Assembly: GCA_938005545.1 (NCBI GenBank) | Contig: CALKXV010000032.1 | Coordinates: 171,966-235,965, forward strand | Source of the DNA: an uncultured Paracoccaceae bacterium | Lineage (GTDB): Bacteria > Pseudomonadota > Alphaproteobacteria > Rhodobacterales > Rhodobacteraceae | DNA: 64,000 bases | Direction of reading: 5' to 3' | Part shown: positions 18,473-28,170 of the stretch, piece by piece | Layout of the letters: the number at the start of each line of letters is the position of its first letter | Numbering within the stretch: position 1 is the stretch's first letter | Program-made: the position numbers and the translations under genes | Notes under the pieces: generated by a model | The model's database searches: none | Told to the model about the DNA's origin: nothing | Seen by the model: only the letters and a program-made list of their open reading frames with translations

Positions 18473-18901
18473 TTGGACTTTGAACCAGTGAAGTTTTTGA
18501 TCGTCGATGACGACGAAGTCAGCGTCATGAAAATCAAACGTGCGATCAACAAGGCGCGGTTTAGCAATCCCGTCTTCACCGCACAGGACGGGATCGAGGC
18601 TTTGGAGATTCTGCGTGGCGACAACGCCAATGATCGTTTGCCACCACCTTATATCGTAACGCTCGACATCAATATGCCGCGCATGGATGGTCACGAGTTT
18701 CTTCGGGAAATTCGCGGCGATCCGGCCCTAAAGAACGTGGTTATCTTTATTCTGACCACATCGGACAACAAATCCGATATCGATTCCGCGTACGACCAAA
18801 ACATTGCCGGATACATTCTGAAGGAAAGTTCGGAAGAGGACCTGCTTAAAAAGGTATCGCTGATCGAAAACTTCTCGAACCTCGTGGTTCTACCGAATTA
18901 A
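18473..18901 (+). CDS. Single-domain response regulator (Rcp1-like), TTG start
   Basis: A 142-residue receiver domain with no output domain. The acidic pocket is IVDDDE, the phosphoacceptor Asp lies in VTLDINMPRMDG, the Thr/Ser switch in ILTTSDN and the conserved Lys in GYILKES. Its position 27 bases after the kinase gene and the Rcp1-like sequence suggest it receives phosphate from that kinase and passes it on by protein contact. The start appears to be TTG at 18473, preceded by AAGGGCCAAG; no ATG fits. Confidence 0.88.
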   Translation: MDFEPVKFLIVDDDEVSVMKIKRAINKARFSNPVFTAQDGIEALEILRGDNANDRLPPPYIVTLDINMPRMDGHEFLREIRGDPALKNVVIFILTTSDNKSDIDSAYDQNIAGYILKESSEEDLLKKVSLIENFSNLVVLPN

Positions 18902-19127
18902 GAAGGCTCTGTTTGGGGTTAGGTCCAGAATGATACGTCGATAGGTCAGCTTGATCCTTGGTCAAACACGTCAGTCATTGCGGAAACCTGTCTGTGAATA
19001 ACTGATGTGCCGAGGGCAACGTTGCCGCGTGTCCGGTGAAGTTCGCCCGTAAAAACGCGCAAGCCCATCTTCATAGCCAAGCGATCAGCTTTTAGGACCC
19101 TGAAACAAATCGCTCAGCCGGTTTCGA

Positions 19128-19499
19128 CTATTCGTCCGCGCGTGGCAACAGCCCGCCACCATCGACACCGCCGGATGACGAAGGAGGAAGCAGCAAGTCA
19201 CCGGACGGGATTTCGCCGTCTTGCGTCACAGGCGCTTCGATGCCCAAACGATCCAGAACCGAATTGCCGCCCGCTTTTTGTGCCGCGATAATGGTCAGTG
19301 TGATCGAGGTTGCGATAAAGGCGATTGCCAGAATCCATGTCACTTTGCCCAAAGCCGTTGCGGCCCCGCGCGAACTGACAAGCCCGCCGCCACCGCCGCC
19401 GCCAAGGCCCAGTCCACCGCCTTCCGAGCGCTGTAAAAGCACCACGCCGATCAAAGACAAAGCCAGGATCAGATGGACGATTAGGACGACGTTTTCCAT
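19128..19499 (-). CDS. secG: Protein-export membrane protein SecG
   Basis: A 123-residue SecG with two membrane helices: residues about 3-22 containing VLLQRSEGGGLG, the family's signature junction, and about 50-72. A Gly-rich loop (GLGGGGGGGLVSSRG) lies between them, and the long polar C-terminal tail is usual in alphaproteobacteria. It assists SecYE during preprotein translocation. ATG at 19499 is chosen over 19583. It lies downstream of rsgA on the same strand with a 108-base gap. Confidence 0.93.
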   Translation of the reverse strand: MENVVLIVHLILALSLIGVVLLQRSEGGGLGLGGGGGGGLVSSRGAATALGKVTWILAIAFIATSITLTIIAAQKAGGNSVLDRLGIEAPVTQDGEIPSGDLLLPPSSSGGVDGGGLLPRADE

Positions 19500-19607
19500 G
19501 AGCGTTTTCGCCTTCGTTGACAGGTCAGCGGTATCTAGGCGGTTGCTTGCCGGTGTGCAACCCCCGCAGGCGCGTGCGCCCATTGTTCTGCGCTGACCTG
19601 TGGTGGT

Positions 19608-20630
19608 TCAGTCGCCCCGGTCGCGTCGCTTGCGGGACAGGGCGTTGTTCACGCCTTTTTGGAACCCTTTTGCGCGTACGCGGCTTTCGGCGATGGTTTC
19701 GGTGTTGCGCAAATCCTCGGCTTTCAGCTTTTTCCAGCGCGCCATGCGATCGGGTTCCAACCGACCATCGGCCAGGGCCGCCCGAACCATGCAGCCGGGT
19801 TCGGTGTCATGGGCGCAATCGTTGAAGCGACAGCCTTGGGTCAACTCTTCGATGTCGGCGAATACTGCTTCGATGCCGCCGCCGACGTCAAATAACCTGA
19901 GCGCCCGCATGCCGGGGGTGTCGATCAGCCAGCCACCGGCTTTTGTGCGCACCAGAGCGCGCGATGTCGTGGTGTGACGGCCGCGCGCGTCATCTTCGCG
20001 GATCGCTTGGGTTTCGGCCAGATCGCCCGTTAGCGCATTGCGGATGGTGGTCTTGCCGACACCAGACGACCCGACAAGCGCCAAGGTGTCGCCGGTGCGA
20101 CACCACGCATCCAGCAATTCGATGTCACTAGCGTCAGTGGCGTCGATGGCCAGCACGGTGACCAATGGCGAAAGCGTTTTGGCCTGGCGCACATAGTCTG
20201 GCGCGTCTGTCGTTTCGTCGGCTTTGGTCAGGATGATCAGAGGCAAACAATCGGCATCAGCGGCCAAGATCAGGTAGCGTTCCAACCGGCGAATATTGAA
20301 ATCGGCGTTGCAGGAGCTGACGATACCAAGGGTGTTCACATTGGCGGCGATTAATTGGGTGCGGGCGTCGTCGCCGGGTGCGCGGCGTTCCAGGGTGCTT
20401 TGCCGCTCAAAGCGTGTTGTGACAGTGCCGTCCGTGCATGTGACCCAATCGCCAACGGCAAGTGGGCCGATGTCTTCGGGGACGCTCAGCGAAACGCGGC
20501 CTTTGGGGCCAAGAGCGCTGACGGCATTGCGGTGGACTTCTGCGACGCGAAGCGGTTGGACGTCGTCTGCATTGGCAAGGGCCGCGAAAAAGCGGCTCCA
20601 GCCAAGATCGGCATAGGTTAGGGTGGTCAT
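19608..20630 (-). CDS. rsgA: Ribosome small-subunit biogenesis GTPase RsgA
   Basis: A 340-residue circularly permuted GTPase. An N-terminal OB-fold is followed by G4 (ILTKAD), G1 (VGSSGVGKTT), and G3 (DTPGMRAL), and the C-terminal zinc site uses CRFNDCAHDTEPGC. RsgA helps 16S rRNA mature and 30S subunits pass their final check. ATG at 20630 gives the usual start; the frame runs up to 20672. Confidence 0.94.
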   Translation of the reverse strand: MTTLTYADLGWSRFFAALANADDVQPLRVAEVHRNAVSALGPKGRVSLSVPEDIGPLAVGDWVTCTDGTVTTRFERQSTLERRAPGDDARTQLIAANVNTLGIVSSCNADFNIRRLERYLILAADADCLPLIILTKADETTDAPDYVRQAKTLSPLVTVLAIDATDASDIELLDAWCRTGDTLALVGSSGVGKTTIRNALTGDLAETQAIREDDARGRHTTTSRALVRTKAGGWLIDTPGMRALRLFDVGGGIEAVFADIEELTQGCRFNDCAHDTEPGCMVRAALADGRLEPDRMARWKKLKAEDLRNTETIAESRVRAKGFQKGVNNALSRKRRDRGD

Positions 20631-20811
20631 TGTAGATGTATCCCGGACATAAGGTTTGGCTCCGCACAGCAAGGCGCTGGCGGTTTAGGTGTCACGGGCT
20701 GGCGCCTTTATCAAAAGTGCGCGGCCCGAAGGGATGCCACAATGGCCATAAAACCTCCGTCCAATTGATCCGAAGTCTAGCAGCTGTGTCGTCATGCGAC
20801 AACCGCGCAGG

Positions 20812-22077
20812 CTATTTCAGCGCGCGCCATCCAATGTCGCGACGACAGATGCCATCCGGCCAATCCACGCTGTCGATCAAAGCATAGGCCGCGTCGCGGG
20901 CCTCTTGCAGGCTGGCGCCGTGCGCTGTGGCGTTCAAAACCCGTCCGCCTGTCGCGATGATGCCGCCGTTGCTTTCCGATGTGCCTGCGTGAAACATCAT
21001 CTGGCTGGAGGTTTCGAGCAGGGTGTCCAACCCGCCAATGCGGCTGCCTTTGTCATAAGCGCCGGGGTAGCCGGACGCGGCCATCACCACCGTCATCGCG
21101 TGATCGTCGGCCCAGTTGACTTGAGTTTCCGCCAAGCGGCCTTCAGCTGCGGCCTGCATCAGATCAAGCGCTTGCGCGCCGAGCCGCATCATCAGGACCT
21201 GACATTCAGGATCGCCAAAGCGGACGTTGTATTCCACCAGTCGCGGTGCACCGTCTTTGATCATCAGGCCAACGTACAAAACCCCCTGATAGGGTGTGCC
21301 GCGCCTGACCATTTCCGCCAGTGTGGGGCGCACGATTTCGTCCATGGCGCGTTTGGCGACCACATCGTTCAGCACCGGAGCCGGGGAATAAGCACCCATG
21401 CCGCCCGTGTTCGGCCCGGTATCGCCTTCGCCAATGCGTTTGTGGTCTTGGGCCGTACCGATGGGAAGCGCGTCCAACCCGTCGCACAGTACGAAATAGG
21501 AGGCTTCTTCGCCGTCCATGAAGTCTTCGATCACGACTTCGGCGCCGGCTGATCCGAATGCGCCGCCCAACATATCATCCACGGCGGCTTCGGCTTCGCC
21601 CAGTTCCATTGCAACGATCACGCCCTTGCCAGCGGCCAGGCCATCGGCCTTTACGACGATGGGGGCACCAACCTTTTGCAAATAGGCTTTCGCAGGACCC
21701 GCTTCGGTAAATCGTGCCCAAGCCGCTGTCGGCGCATTGGCCGCATCGCAAATTTCTTTGGTGAACCGCTTTGAGGCTTCCAGTTTGGCGGCTGCTTTCG
21801 AGGGACCAAATGTCGTGAAGCCAGCGGCGCGAAGATCATCTGCCACACCCGCCGCCAAAGGCGCTTCGGGGCCGATGATCACAAAATCAATCGCTTCGCA
21901 TTCGGCAAATTCAACCACAGCCGTACCATCGTTGATGTCGAGGGACGCACAATCTGCAATCGCAGCAATCCCGGCGTTACCGGGGGCCACGATCAGCCGG
22001 TCGCACTTGGGGTTCTGCAAGACGGCCCATGCCAGACTGTGTTCGCGTCCACCGCTGCCAAGAATAAGGATGTTCAT
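20812..22077 (-). CDS. purD: Phosphoribosylamine-glycine ligase
   Basis: A 421-residue ATP-grasp enzyme beginning NILILGSGGREHSLAW, the PurD N-terminal signature. The ATP-grasp core has VVKADGLAAGKGV, the signature NVRFGDPECQ lies late in the protein, and the length is normal. It joins glycine to phosphoribosylamine in step 2 of purine synthesis. ATG at 22077 is preferred to the frame start at 22095. It is divergent from xseA with 71 bases between. Confidence 0.96.
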   Translation of the reverse strand: MNILILGSGGREHSLAWAVLQNPKCDRLIVAPGNAGIAAIADCASLDINDGTAVVEFAECEAIDFVIIGPEAPLAAGVADDLRAAGFTTFGPSKAAAKLEASKRFTKEICDAANAPTAAWARFTEAGPAKAYLQKVGAPIVVKADGLAAGKGVIVAMELGEAEAAVDDMLGGAFGSAGAEVVIEDFMDGEEASYFVLCDGLDALPIGTAQDHKRIGEGDTGPNTGGMGAYSPAPVLNDVVAKRAMDEIVRPTLAEMVRRGTPYQGVLYVGLMIKDGAPRLVEYNVRFGDPECQVLMMRLGAQALDLMQAAAEGRLAETQVNWADDHAMTVVMAASGYPGAYDKGSRIGGLDTLLETSSQMMFHAGTSESNGGIIATGGRVLNATAHGASLQEARDAAYALIDSVDWPDGICRRDIGWRALK

Positions 22078-22148
22078 GCGCGTCCCCTGCTTCACTCTCG
22101 CGTCCGCGCGTTCTAAGTTGCGGCCAAGCGAAGCACAAGGCAGACCCC

Positions 22149-23645
22149 ATGGACCTGTTCGACGACACCCCCGGTGACAATACGCCAGAATTTTCCGTTT
22201 CGGAAATCGCAGGCACGGTCAAGAAGTTGATCGAAGCCGAGCTTGGCTGGGTCCGGGTGAGGGGCGAAGTGGGACGGGTGGTTCTGGCGCGTTCGGGGCA
22301 TATGTATTTTGACCTGAAGGACGACAAATCCGTCCTGTCCTGCATGACATGGAAGGGTCAGGTGGCCGGTTTGGCCATGCATCCCGAAGAAGGGATGGAG
22401 GTGATCGTCGAAGGCAAGATGACCGCCAGCGGGTTCCAATCGAAGTTTGGTCTGAACGCTCAGCGGATCGCCATCGCGGGCGAGGGTGCTTTGATGGCCA
22501 TGCTGGAAAAGCGCAAGAAAAAGCTGGGTGCCGAAGGTTTATTCGACGAAAGCGCCAAACGTCCGTTGCCGTATCTTCCCGAGATTATCGGCGTTGTGAC
22601 GTCGCTTCAGGGGGCTGTGATCCGCGATATTCTGCACCGCCTAAGGGACAGGTTTCCACGCAAGGTGTTGATTTGGCCCGTGGCCGTTCAGGGTGAAGCC
22701 TGTGCGCCCGAAGTGACCCGCGCCATCCAGGGGTTCAATGCGTTGACGCCGGGGGGGGCTTTGCCGCGTCCTGATCTGTTGATCGTAGCGCGTGGTGGTG
22801 GATCAATCGAAGACCTTTGGGGGTTCAACGAAGAAAACGTCGCGCGCGCCGCGGCGGCATCGGCCATTCCTTTGATTTCGGCTGTTGGTCACGAAACCGA
22901 TACGACTTTGATCGACTTTGTGTCCGACAAACGCGCACCGACCCCGACTGCGGCGGCCGAAATGGCGGTTCCGGTGCGGCTGGATCTGATCGCCGGGTTG
23001 GACGCATGGGAAGCACGCCTGAGCCGCGCTGTTAGCCGTGGGATCGAAGACAGACGCCAGAAACATGCCGCCCTTGTGCGTGTGTTGCCGCGCGCGGACG
23101 CGCTTTTGGCGGACCCAAATCAACGTTTTGATCGCATTGCCGAGCTTTTGCCGCGCGCGTTGAAACAGATGACACAAGCCAAAGGCAGCGCTTTGATGCA
23201 AACCGTTACCGGTCTGCGCCCCGGTGTGTTGCGCGCCCGGATTGACCGTGAAGGTGAACGGATCAGTGATCGGCACGCGCGGTTGTCGATTGGGCTCAAA
23301 CGGTCGGTTGAGCGTAAACGTCAGGAGTTGGAGGGCACTGCGGCACGATTGCGACCTGGCCGTCTTGGCGATGAAACACGTCGTCAGCGTGACGCGCTTT
23401 CGCGGCTGTCGCCAAGGCTGGATGCTGTTTTTACGACCCGTCTAAAGGGTCTGTCTGACCGGTTGGCTGCCTTGGAACGCACGCGTATGACCCTTGGGTA
23501 TCAGGCGACGCTTGCGCGCGGGTTCGCCGTGGTGCGGGAGGGTGACACGCTTATTACCGGTGCCAAGGCGGCTGAGAATGCGACATCAATTGAGATCGAA
23601 TTTGCGGATGGTCGTGTTTCACTGGACGGGAAAAAGGGCGCTTAA
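22149..23645 (+). CDS. xseA: Exodeoxyribonuclease VII large subunit
   Basis: A 498-residue XseA. The N-terminal OB-fold (VRVRGEVGRVVLARSGHMYF) is followed by the catalytic domain with ARGGGSIEDLWGFNEE and SAVGHETDTTLIDFVSD, and then a long Arg-rich coiled coil from about residue 290 to 440. With XseB it degrades single-stranded DNA from both ends. xseB is not adjacent. Confidence 0.96.
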   Translation: MDLFDDTPGDNTPEFSVSEIAGTVKKLIEAELGWVRVRGEVGRVVLARSGHMYFDLKDDKSVLSCMTWKGQVAGLAMHPEEGMEVIVEGKMTASGFQSKFGLNAQRIAIAGEGALMAMLEKRKKKLGAEGLFDESAKRPLPYLPEIIGVVTSLQGAVIRDILHRLRDRFPRKVLIWPVAVQGEACAPEVTRAIQGFNALTPGGALPRPDLLIVARGGGSIEDLWGFNEENVARAAAASAIPLISAVGHETDTTLIDFVSDKRAPTPTAAAEMAVPVRLDLIAGLDAWEARLSRAVSRGIEDRRQKHAALVRVLPRADALLADPNQRFDRIAELLPRALKQMTQAKGSALMQTVTGLRPGVLRARIDREGERISDRHARLSIGLKRSVERKRQELEGTAARLRPGRLGDETRRQRDALSRLSPRLDAVFTTRLKGLSDRLAALERTRMTLGYQATLARGFAVVREGDTLITGAKAAENATSIEIEFADGRVSLDGKKGA

Positions 23646-23650
23646 ACGTT

Positions 23651-24061
23651 CTAGGTGCCCACTTCGGGGCCAAGGCAGTACAGCGGGCCATCGCGGCGGC
23701 GGGTTTCGATCAACTCGGTGGCGTCTGGATCGTTTTCGAACCGGGCCAAAAGCCGTCCGTCCTTTTCGTAAAACTGCCAGCACTGAACGTCTTCGATGTC
23801 GTCGTATTCAAAACAAATCTGCGGGCCTTTTTCGTACCAGATCCCATCCGAACATTCGCCGTCCAGAAACGACCAGCGAACGCGGCGGTTATCGAGGTAT
23901 TCTTCGGCCCCGTATTCGCCAAGGTTACTTTGATAGGACAGGGTTTGACCTGTGACCATTCGTTCGAATTCGGCGCCCGTGATGGGGCGGCCGTCTTGTG
24001 CAGAGGCGGGCAGGGCAAGAGCCAGAAGGATCAACAAAATGCGCATAGTGTTTTGTGTCAT
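23651..24061 (-). CDS. Small secreted protein of unknown function
   Basis: About 136 residues with a clear Sec signal (RILLILLALALPASAQDG). The mature part has three cysteine pairs' worth of sites (GECSD, ICFEYDD, VQCWQFYEK, LYCLGP) and a WSFLDGECSDG segment, looking like the small periplasmic proteins common in rhodobacteria. ATG at 24061 or 24046 would both leave the signal intact. It converges with xseA (five-base gap) and is divergent from ftsY. Function unknown. Confidence 0.75.
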   Translation of the reverse strand: MTQNTMRILLILLALALPASAQDGRPITGAEFERMVTGQTLSYQSNLGEYGAEEYLDNRRVRWSFLDGECSDGIWYEKGPQICFEYDDIEDVQCWQFYEKDGRLLARFENDPDATELIETRRRDGPLYCLGPEVGT

Positions 24062-24133
24062 GAAAGCCCAAGGATTGCCAGAGTTGCGCATTGTGGTCTT
24101 CCATCTTCTGTGTCCCGCGATTAGGTGAAGGGC

Positions 24134-25324
24134 ATGGCGTTTTTCTCAAAACTGAAAGAGCGGCTTTTCAAGTCTTCGTCAAAGATCGACGAGGGGCTGG
24201 ATGCGATCGTCGAAGATGGCGGTGAGGTTGAAGCGCCTTTGGCCGAGGTTGCACCCGAACCGGTGGTTTTGGAGCCGGTTGAGGCCGCGCCCGAACCGGT
24301 TGCACCGGAACCCGAGCCCGAGGTGCAGCCTGAACCAACGCCAGAGCCAATTCCTGTTGCCGTGCCTGAGACCGAACCCGAACCGGTTTCAGATTTTGAA
24401 CCGCGCCCTGAACCCACACCCATGCCCGCGCCCGAAAAACCGGGTCTGATCGGGCGCATGTTGGGTCGAACGCCTGCGGCTCCGGTTGTGCGCCGGGTTA
24501 TGGACGACGACATGCTAGAGCAGATCGAAGAACTTCTGATCACCTCGGACATGGGTGTCGATACCGCACTTCGGGTTTCTGCCAATATGGCGGAGGGGCG
24601 GTTTGGGCGTAAATTCTCGACCGGCGAATTGAAAGAACTGATGGCGGGCGAAATCGCGCGCATTATGGACCCCGTCGCGCAGCCGATGCCGATTTTCCCC
24701 AAGCGCCCGCAGGTCGTGCTGGTGGTGGGGGTGAACGGATCGGGCAAAACGACGACGATTGGCAAGCTGGCGTCGCAGTTCAAGGCGGCTGGAAAATCGG
24801 TGGTGATTGCCGCTGGTGACACGTTCCGGGCAGCCGCCGTTGAGCAATTACAAGTTTGGGGTGACCGCGCGGGCGTTCCTGTGATGACCGCGCCGGAAGG
24901 GTCTGACCCTGCCTCATTGGCGTTTGATGCTATGGCACGCGCTGAAGCCGAAGGTGCGGATTTGCTGATGATCGATACCGCCGGTCGTTTGCAAAACCGC
25001 AGCGATCTGATGGAAGAACTGGCGAAAATCGTGCGTGTCATCCGCAAGAAAGACCCGGATGCACCGCATAATACTTTGTTGGTTTTGGATGCAACAACGG
25101 GTCAGAACGCGTTGAATCAGGTCGAAATTTTCCGCGATGTTTCGGATGTGACCGGCCTTGTGATGACCAAGCTTGACGGAACGGCCAAGGGCGGTGTTTT
25201 GGTGGCTTTGGCCGATAAGTTCGGCCTGCCGATCCATGCGATTGGGGTGGGCGAACAGATCGACGATCTGGCGCCATTTGATCCGCGCGAATTTGCGGCG
25301 GCTTTGACGGGATTAGAAGAATGA
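24134..25324 (+). CDS. ftsY: Signal recognition particle receptor FtsY
   Basis: A 396-residue SRP GTPase. The first 110 residues are an acidic Pro/Glu-rich tail with repeated EPEP-type runs, and then come the N domain and G domain with GVNGSGKTTTIGKLA (G1), DTFRAAAVEQL, DTAGRLQN (G3) and TKLDGTAKGG (G4). It docks ribosomes carrying membrane proteins at the inner membrane. ATG at 24134 with GTGAAGGG before it is preferred over GTG at 24125. Its stop overlaps the next gene start by four bases. Confidence 0.95.
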   Translation: MAFFSKLKERLFKSSSKIDEGLDAIVEDGGEVEAPLAEVAPEPVVLEPVEAAPEPVAPEPEPEVQPEPTPEPIPVAVPETEPEPVSDFEPRPEPTPMPAPEKPGLIGRMLGRTPAAPVVRRVMDDDMLEQIEELLITSDMGVDTALRVSANMAEGRFGRKFSTGELKELMAGEIARIMDPVAQPMPIFPKRPQVVLVVGVNGSGKTTTIGKLASQFKAAGKSVVIAAGDTFRAAAVEQLQVWGDRAGVPVMTAPEGSDPASLAFDAMARAEAEGADLLMIDTAGRLQNRSDLMEELAKIVRVIRKKDPDAPHNTLLVLDATTGQNALNQVEIFRDVSDVTGLVMTKLDGTAKGGVLVALADKFGLPIHAIGVGEQIDDLAPFDPREFAAALTGLEE

Positions 25325-26247
25325 GACTGCTTGGTGCTTTGATCGCGGTGTTTATGCTGGCGTCCGCAGCCCATGCGCAACCGGCAAATTGCAACGCGCA
25401 ATGGTCGCGGCTGAACGATCTTTTGAGCAAGGTTCGGGGCTTTGACGCGCCGGTTCCGGGTCTGATCCGACAGACGGCTGATGGCGGATGCCGCACGAAC
25501 GGCGTCAAGTTCCCGGCAGGCGACCACGTTCAGGTGAAAGCCGCGAGCCTGAGCTGGTCAGGACGAGATCTGGACCGTTTTGCATCCGAAGGTTTTCCAC
25601 CAACGGCGCTGACGCTTAGTCTGAACGGCATAACCATCGTGCCGGACATCGGTGATCCGGTTTATAGCTATCTTCAAAATATTCAGGCGCGGGGCAGCAC
25701 GTTTGATTTGGCGATCCGCCTGAATTGGGTTGAGGCCGAAAAGGTGCTTCAGGTGTCGGCGATCCGTCTGTTGATGCCGGAGGATGATTTCATCGAATTT
25801 TCCGGACAAATCGAAGGCATTGACCTGACGTCGACATCATCCATGCAAGTCAGTGTGGGAAGCTTTGCGCTGACTCAATCGGTGCTGACCGTGCGATCAA
25901 AGCAGATGTTCCAGAACTATGTTTTGTTGCCGCTTGGCCTTGCGGTTCTGGATGGGGCCGAAAACCCGGCAGCACGAGTAACCGAGCTAAAGGCGCTGGC
26001 AAAAGACGCGATCAGCGAAGCGCCGGACCAAATCCTATCCCTGCGCTCAAAATCGGCCTTGGACGCCTTGGTGGACGACATGCCCGAGCCGAGTGGTATT
26101 CTGAAGATTGAACAAAGTGCGAATCCGGGGATCGGACCGGCGCGGTTTATCCCCTTGGCACTCCGTGGTGGCACAATCGAAAGCCTTGACGATCTTTGGC
26201 AATTGCTGAATGGCGTGACGCTGGCGATCACCTACGACAAGATCTGA
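25321..26247 (+). CDS. Secreted protein of unknown function downstream of ftsY
   Basis: A 308-residue protein with a Sec signal (LIAVFMLASAAHAQ) and a mature region of mostly beta-type, non-repetitive sequence. I recognise no domain. The ATG overlaps the ftsY stop (ATGA), so it is translated in step with ftsY. Two cysteines (CNAQW, GGCRT) could pair. A periplasmic location is inferred from the signal. Confidence 0.75.
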   Translation: MRLLGALIAVFMLASAAHAQPANCNAQWSRLNDLLSKVRGFDAPVPGLIRQTADGGCRTNGVKFPAGDHVQVKAASLSWSGRDLDRFASEGFPPTALTLSLNGITIVPDIGDPVYSYLQNIQARGSTFDLAIRLNWVEAEKVLQVSAIRLLMPEDDFIEFSGQIEGIDLTSTSSMQVSVGSFALTQSVLTVRSKQMFQNYVLLPLGLAVLDGAENPAARVTELKALAKDAISEAPDQILSLRSKSALDALVDDMPEPSGILKIEQSANPGIGPARFIPLALRGGTIESLDDLWQLLNGVTLAITYDKI

Positions 26248-26254
26248 ACGCGCC

Positions 26255-27151
26255 ATGGGGGAATGGCTGGTTTCGCTTGAAGGGACTGACGCGGGGAAAC
26301 GTCTGGCGCTGATCCTGGCCCTGCAAGCCGCTTTCCTGCATGCTTTTTTCGGAGCTTTGCAAAAAGGCAAGACCGATCCCTGGACTGCGCGCGCATTCAT
26401 TGATGCGTTTTACACGCTTATGGCTTTGCCGTTCATCTTCTTCGTGCCGTGGCCCGAACCGGAATTCTGGCCCCTGATGGCCATCGTCTGGATCATTCAC
26501 GTGGGGTATAAACTGGCTCAGGCGAGCGCATATACCTATGGGTCTTACACCGTTGTTTATCCGGTGGTGCGCGGATCAAGCCCGGCCTTCACGGTGATCG
26601 GTGCCGGTATCCTGTTTGACGAGGTTTTTACGCAAACTCAATGGCTTGGTGTTGCATGTCTGATGGTGGGCATCCTTGGGCTTGCGGGTTATAACCTGCG
26701 CCATATCGTTATTGATCGCGCGCGTCTTCCTTTGGCGTTGGGTCTTGCGCTGATAACGGGCGGGATCGTGGCCATGTACACCACCTGGGATGCTTTTGTG
26801 ATCCGTTCGACCGAAAATCCGTTCACGTTTCTTGCATGGTTCTTTGTGATTGATGGTCTGGCTTTTCCGATCGGTTATGCCATCTGGAACCGGGGGCGGA
26901 TGCCAAATCCGCTGGCGCCTGTTCTTCGTCTTGGTGCACTTGGCGCTGTTGTTGCCTTCTTTTCGTTCGGCGGCATTCTTTTGGCGACGCGGCTGGACAA
27001 AGTCGGCGAAGCGGCTGTTTTGCGCGAAACCAGCGTGGTTTTCGCGGCCTTTCTGGGCTGGGTCATGCTGGGCGAAAAAGTTGGACGCAAAAGGTTGATG
27101 TTGATCGCATTGATTGCGCTTGGCGCTGTGATAGTGGAATGGGGGGCTTAA
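26255..27151 (+). CDS. EamA/DMT-family transporter
   Basis: A 298-residue protein with about ten hydrophobic helices in two EamA-like halves (for instance YTVVYPVVRGSSPAFTVIGA in the first and VGEAAVLRETSVVFAAFLGW in the second). The family exports or imports small metabolites. Substrate unknown. It begins seven bases after the preceding gene and is followed closely by yciB, so the run from ftsY to yciB may be one transcript. Confidence 0.85.
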   Translation: MGEWLVSLEGTDAGKRLALILALQAAFLHAFFGALQKGKTDPWTARAFIDAFYTLMALPFIFFVPWPEPEFWPLMAIVWIIHVGYKLAQASAYTYGSYTVVYPVVRGSSPAFTVIGAGILFDEVFTQTQWLGVACLMVGILGLAGYNLRHIVIDRARLPLALGLALITGGIVAMYTTWDAFVIRSTENPFTFLAWFFVIDGLAFPIGYAIWNRGRMPNPLAPVLRLGALGAVVAFFSFGGILLATRLDKVGEAAVLRETSVVFAAFLGWVMLGEKVGRKRLMLIALIALGAVIVEWGA

Positions 27152-27179
27152 GACCCATGTGGGCGACAAGAGGTCGGTG

Positions 27180-27797
27180 ATGAGCGAACGCGAAATTAAT
27201 CCAATCATCAAGCAGGTGCTGGAACTGGGTCCGCCCATGTTGTTTTTCGTCGCCTATCTTTGGATGAAAGATGAAGTCTATACCATTGGTGGAACTGAAT
27301 ATTCCGGCTTTATCGCGGCCGCCGGTCTGTTCGTGCCAATTTTGTTGGTTTCGATGGCAGCCCTTTGGTTTCTGACCGGAAAGCTGAGCCGAATGCAGGT
27401 TTTTACCGCCGTGATGGTCATCGTTTTTGGCGGTTTGACGGTGTGGCTGAACGACGAGCGGTTCTTCAAGATCAAAACCACACTGGTTTATGCTTTGTTT
27501 GCCGGCATTCTTGGAATTGGATTGTTACAGGGGCGATCCTATCTGGCGTGGGTTATGGCCGAATTTTTGCCGATGGACGATGCGGGTTGGATGAAGCTGA
27601 CCAAACGTTTGGCGCTGTTTTTTGCCACCCTTGCAATCGCGAACGAGGTTGTCTGGCGCACGATGTCGGATGACGCTTGGGTCAAAATCGAAACCTTTGG
27701 CTTTCCCATTGCGATGTTCGTTTTCCTATGGGCGCAGATCATGGCGCTGCAAAGCCATCTGATCGAAGACGAGGATGCCGAGACCAAGGCGGATTAA
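27180..27797 (+). CDS. Inner-membrane septation protein YciB/IspZ
   Basis: A 205-residue protein with about five to six membrane helices, containing the family segments LELGPPMLFF, FKIKTTLVYALFAG and AIANEVVWRTMSDDAWVKIETFG. YciB/IspZ proteins are linked to cell division and envelope upkeep. ATG at 27180 gives the usual start; a frame start at 27159 is also in frame. It overlaps the convergent PilZ gene by four bases. Confidence 0.9.
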   Translation: MSEREINPIIKQVLELGPPMLFFVAYLWMKDEVYTIGGTEYSGFIAAAGLFVPILLVSMAALWFLTGKLSRMQVFTAVMVIVFGGLTVWLNDERFFKIKTTLVYALFAGILGIGLLQGRSYLAWVMAEFLPMDDAGWMKLTKRLALFFATLAIANEVVWRTMSDDAWVKIETFGFPIAMFVFLWAQIMALQSHLIEDEDAETKAD

Positions 27798-28111
27798 CGG
27801 AATTCCGCCAGGTCATCATGGGCGTTCTCAAGCGCAACCAACGTGTCGCGATCCAATCGACGCAACAGATGAAGCCCGGCGAAACGTGTTTTGCTCCAAT
27901 GAACAATCGCCGGGATGGTTTCTTGCAGAATTTCGACCGAAACGGCGGTGCCCTGAGACAGGTCTTCGGGGACTGAGAGTTTCATGCCGTCGAAGCTGAC
28001 ATCCATGATCACGACCGGAACGACGGTATCATCAACATGCAGCAAAGCACCGACGCGGGTGCGGCGGCGGTTCGGCGAGAAACGCCGGTTAAATGTTTGC
28101 TGCATCATCAT
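27794..28111 (-). CDS. PilZ-domain protein
   Basis: About 105 residues, essentially a single PilZ domain: an RRRTRVG motif (RxxxR type) near residue 15 and MDVSFDGMKLSV (D/NxSxxG type) later. PilZ domains bind cyclic di-GMP through these two motifs, so it is a likely c-di-GMP receptor or adaptor. Three consecutive ATGs (28111, 28108, 28105) are possible starts. Confidence 0.8.
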   Translation of the reverse strand: MMMQQTFNRRFSPNRRRTRVGALLHVDDTVVPVVIMDVSFDGMKLSVPEDLSQGTAVSVEILQETIPAIVHWSKTRFAGLHLLRRLDRDTLVALENAHDDLAEFR

Positions 28112-28170
28112 GGATCGTGCTTTCGCTTTGATCCATGATGGTTGCAACAAAGTGTTAAGATATCCTGACG

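Noticed and set aside
20794..21552. A 252-codon open frame opposite purD.
   Set aside because: It mirrors purD codons and has no family features; purD is unambiguous.
24121..25047. A 308-codon Ser/Gly/Thr-rich frame opposite ftsY.
   Set aside because: Its low-complexity tract is the antisense of the Pro/Glu tail of FtsY.
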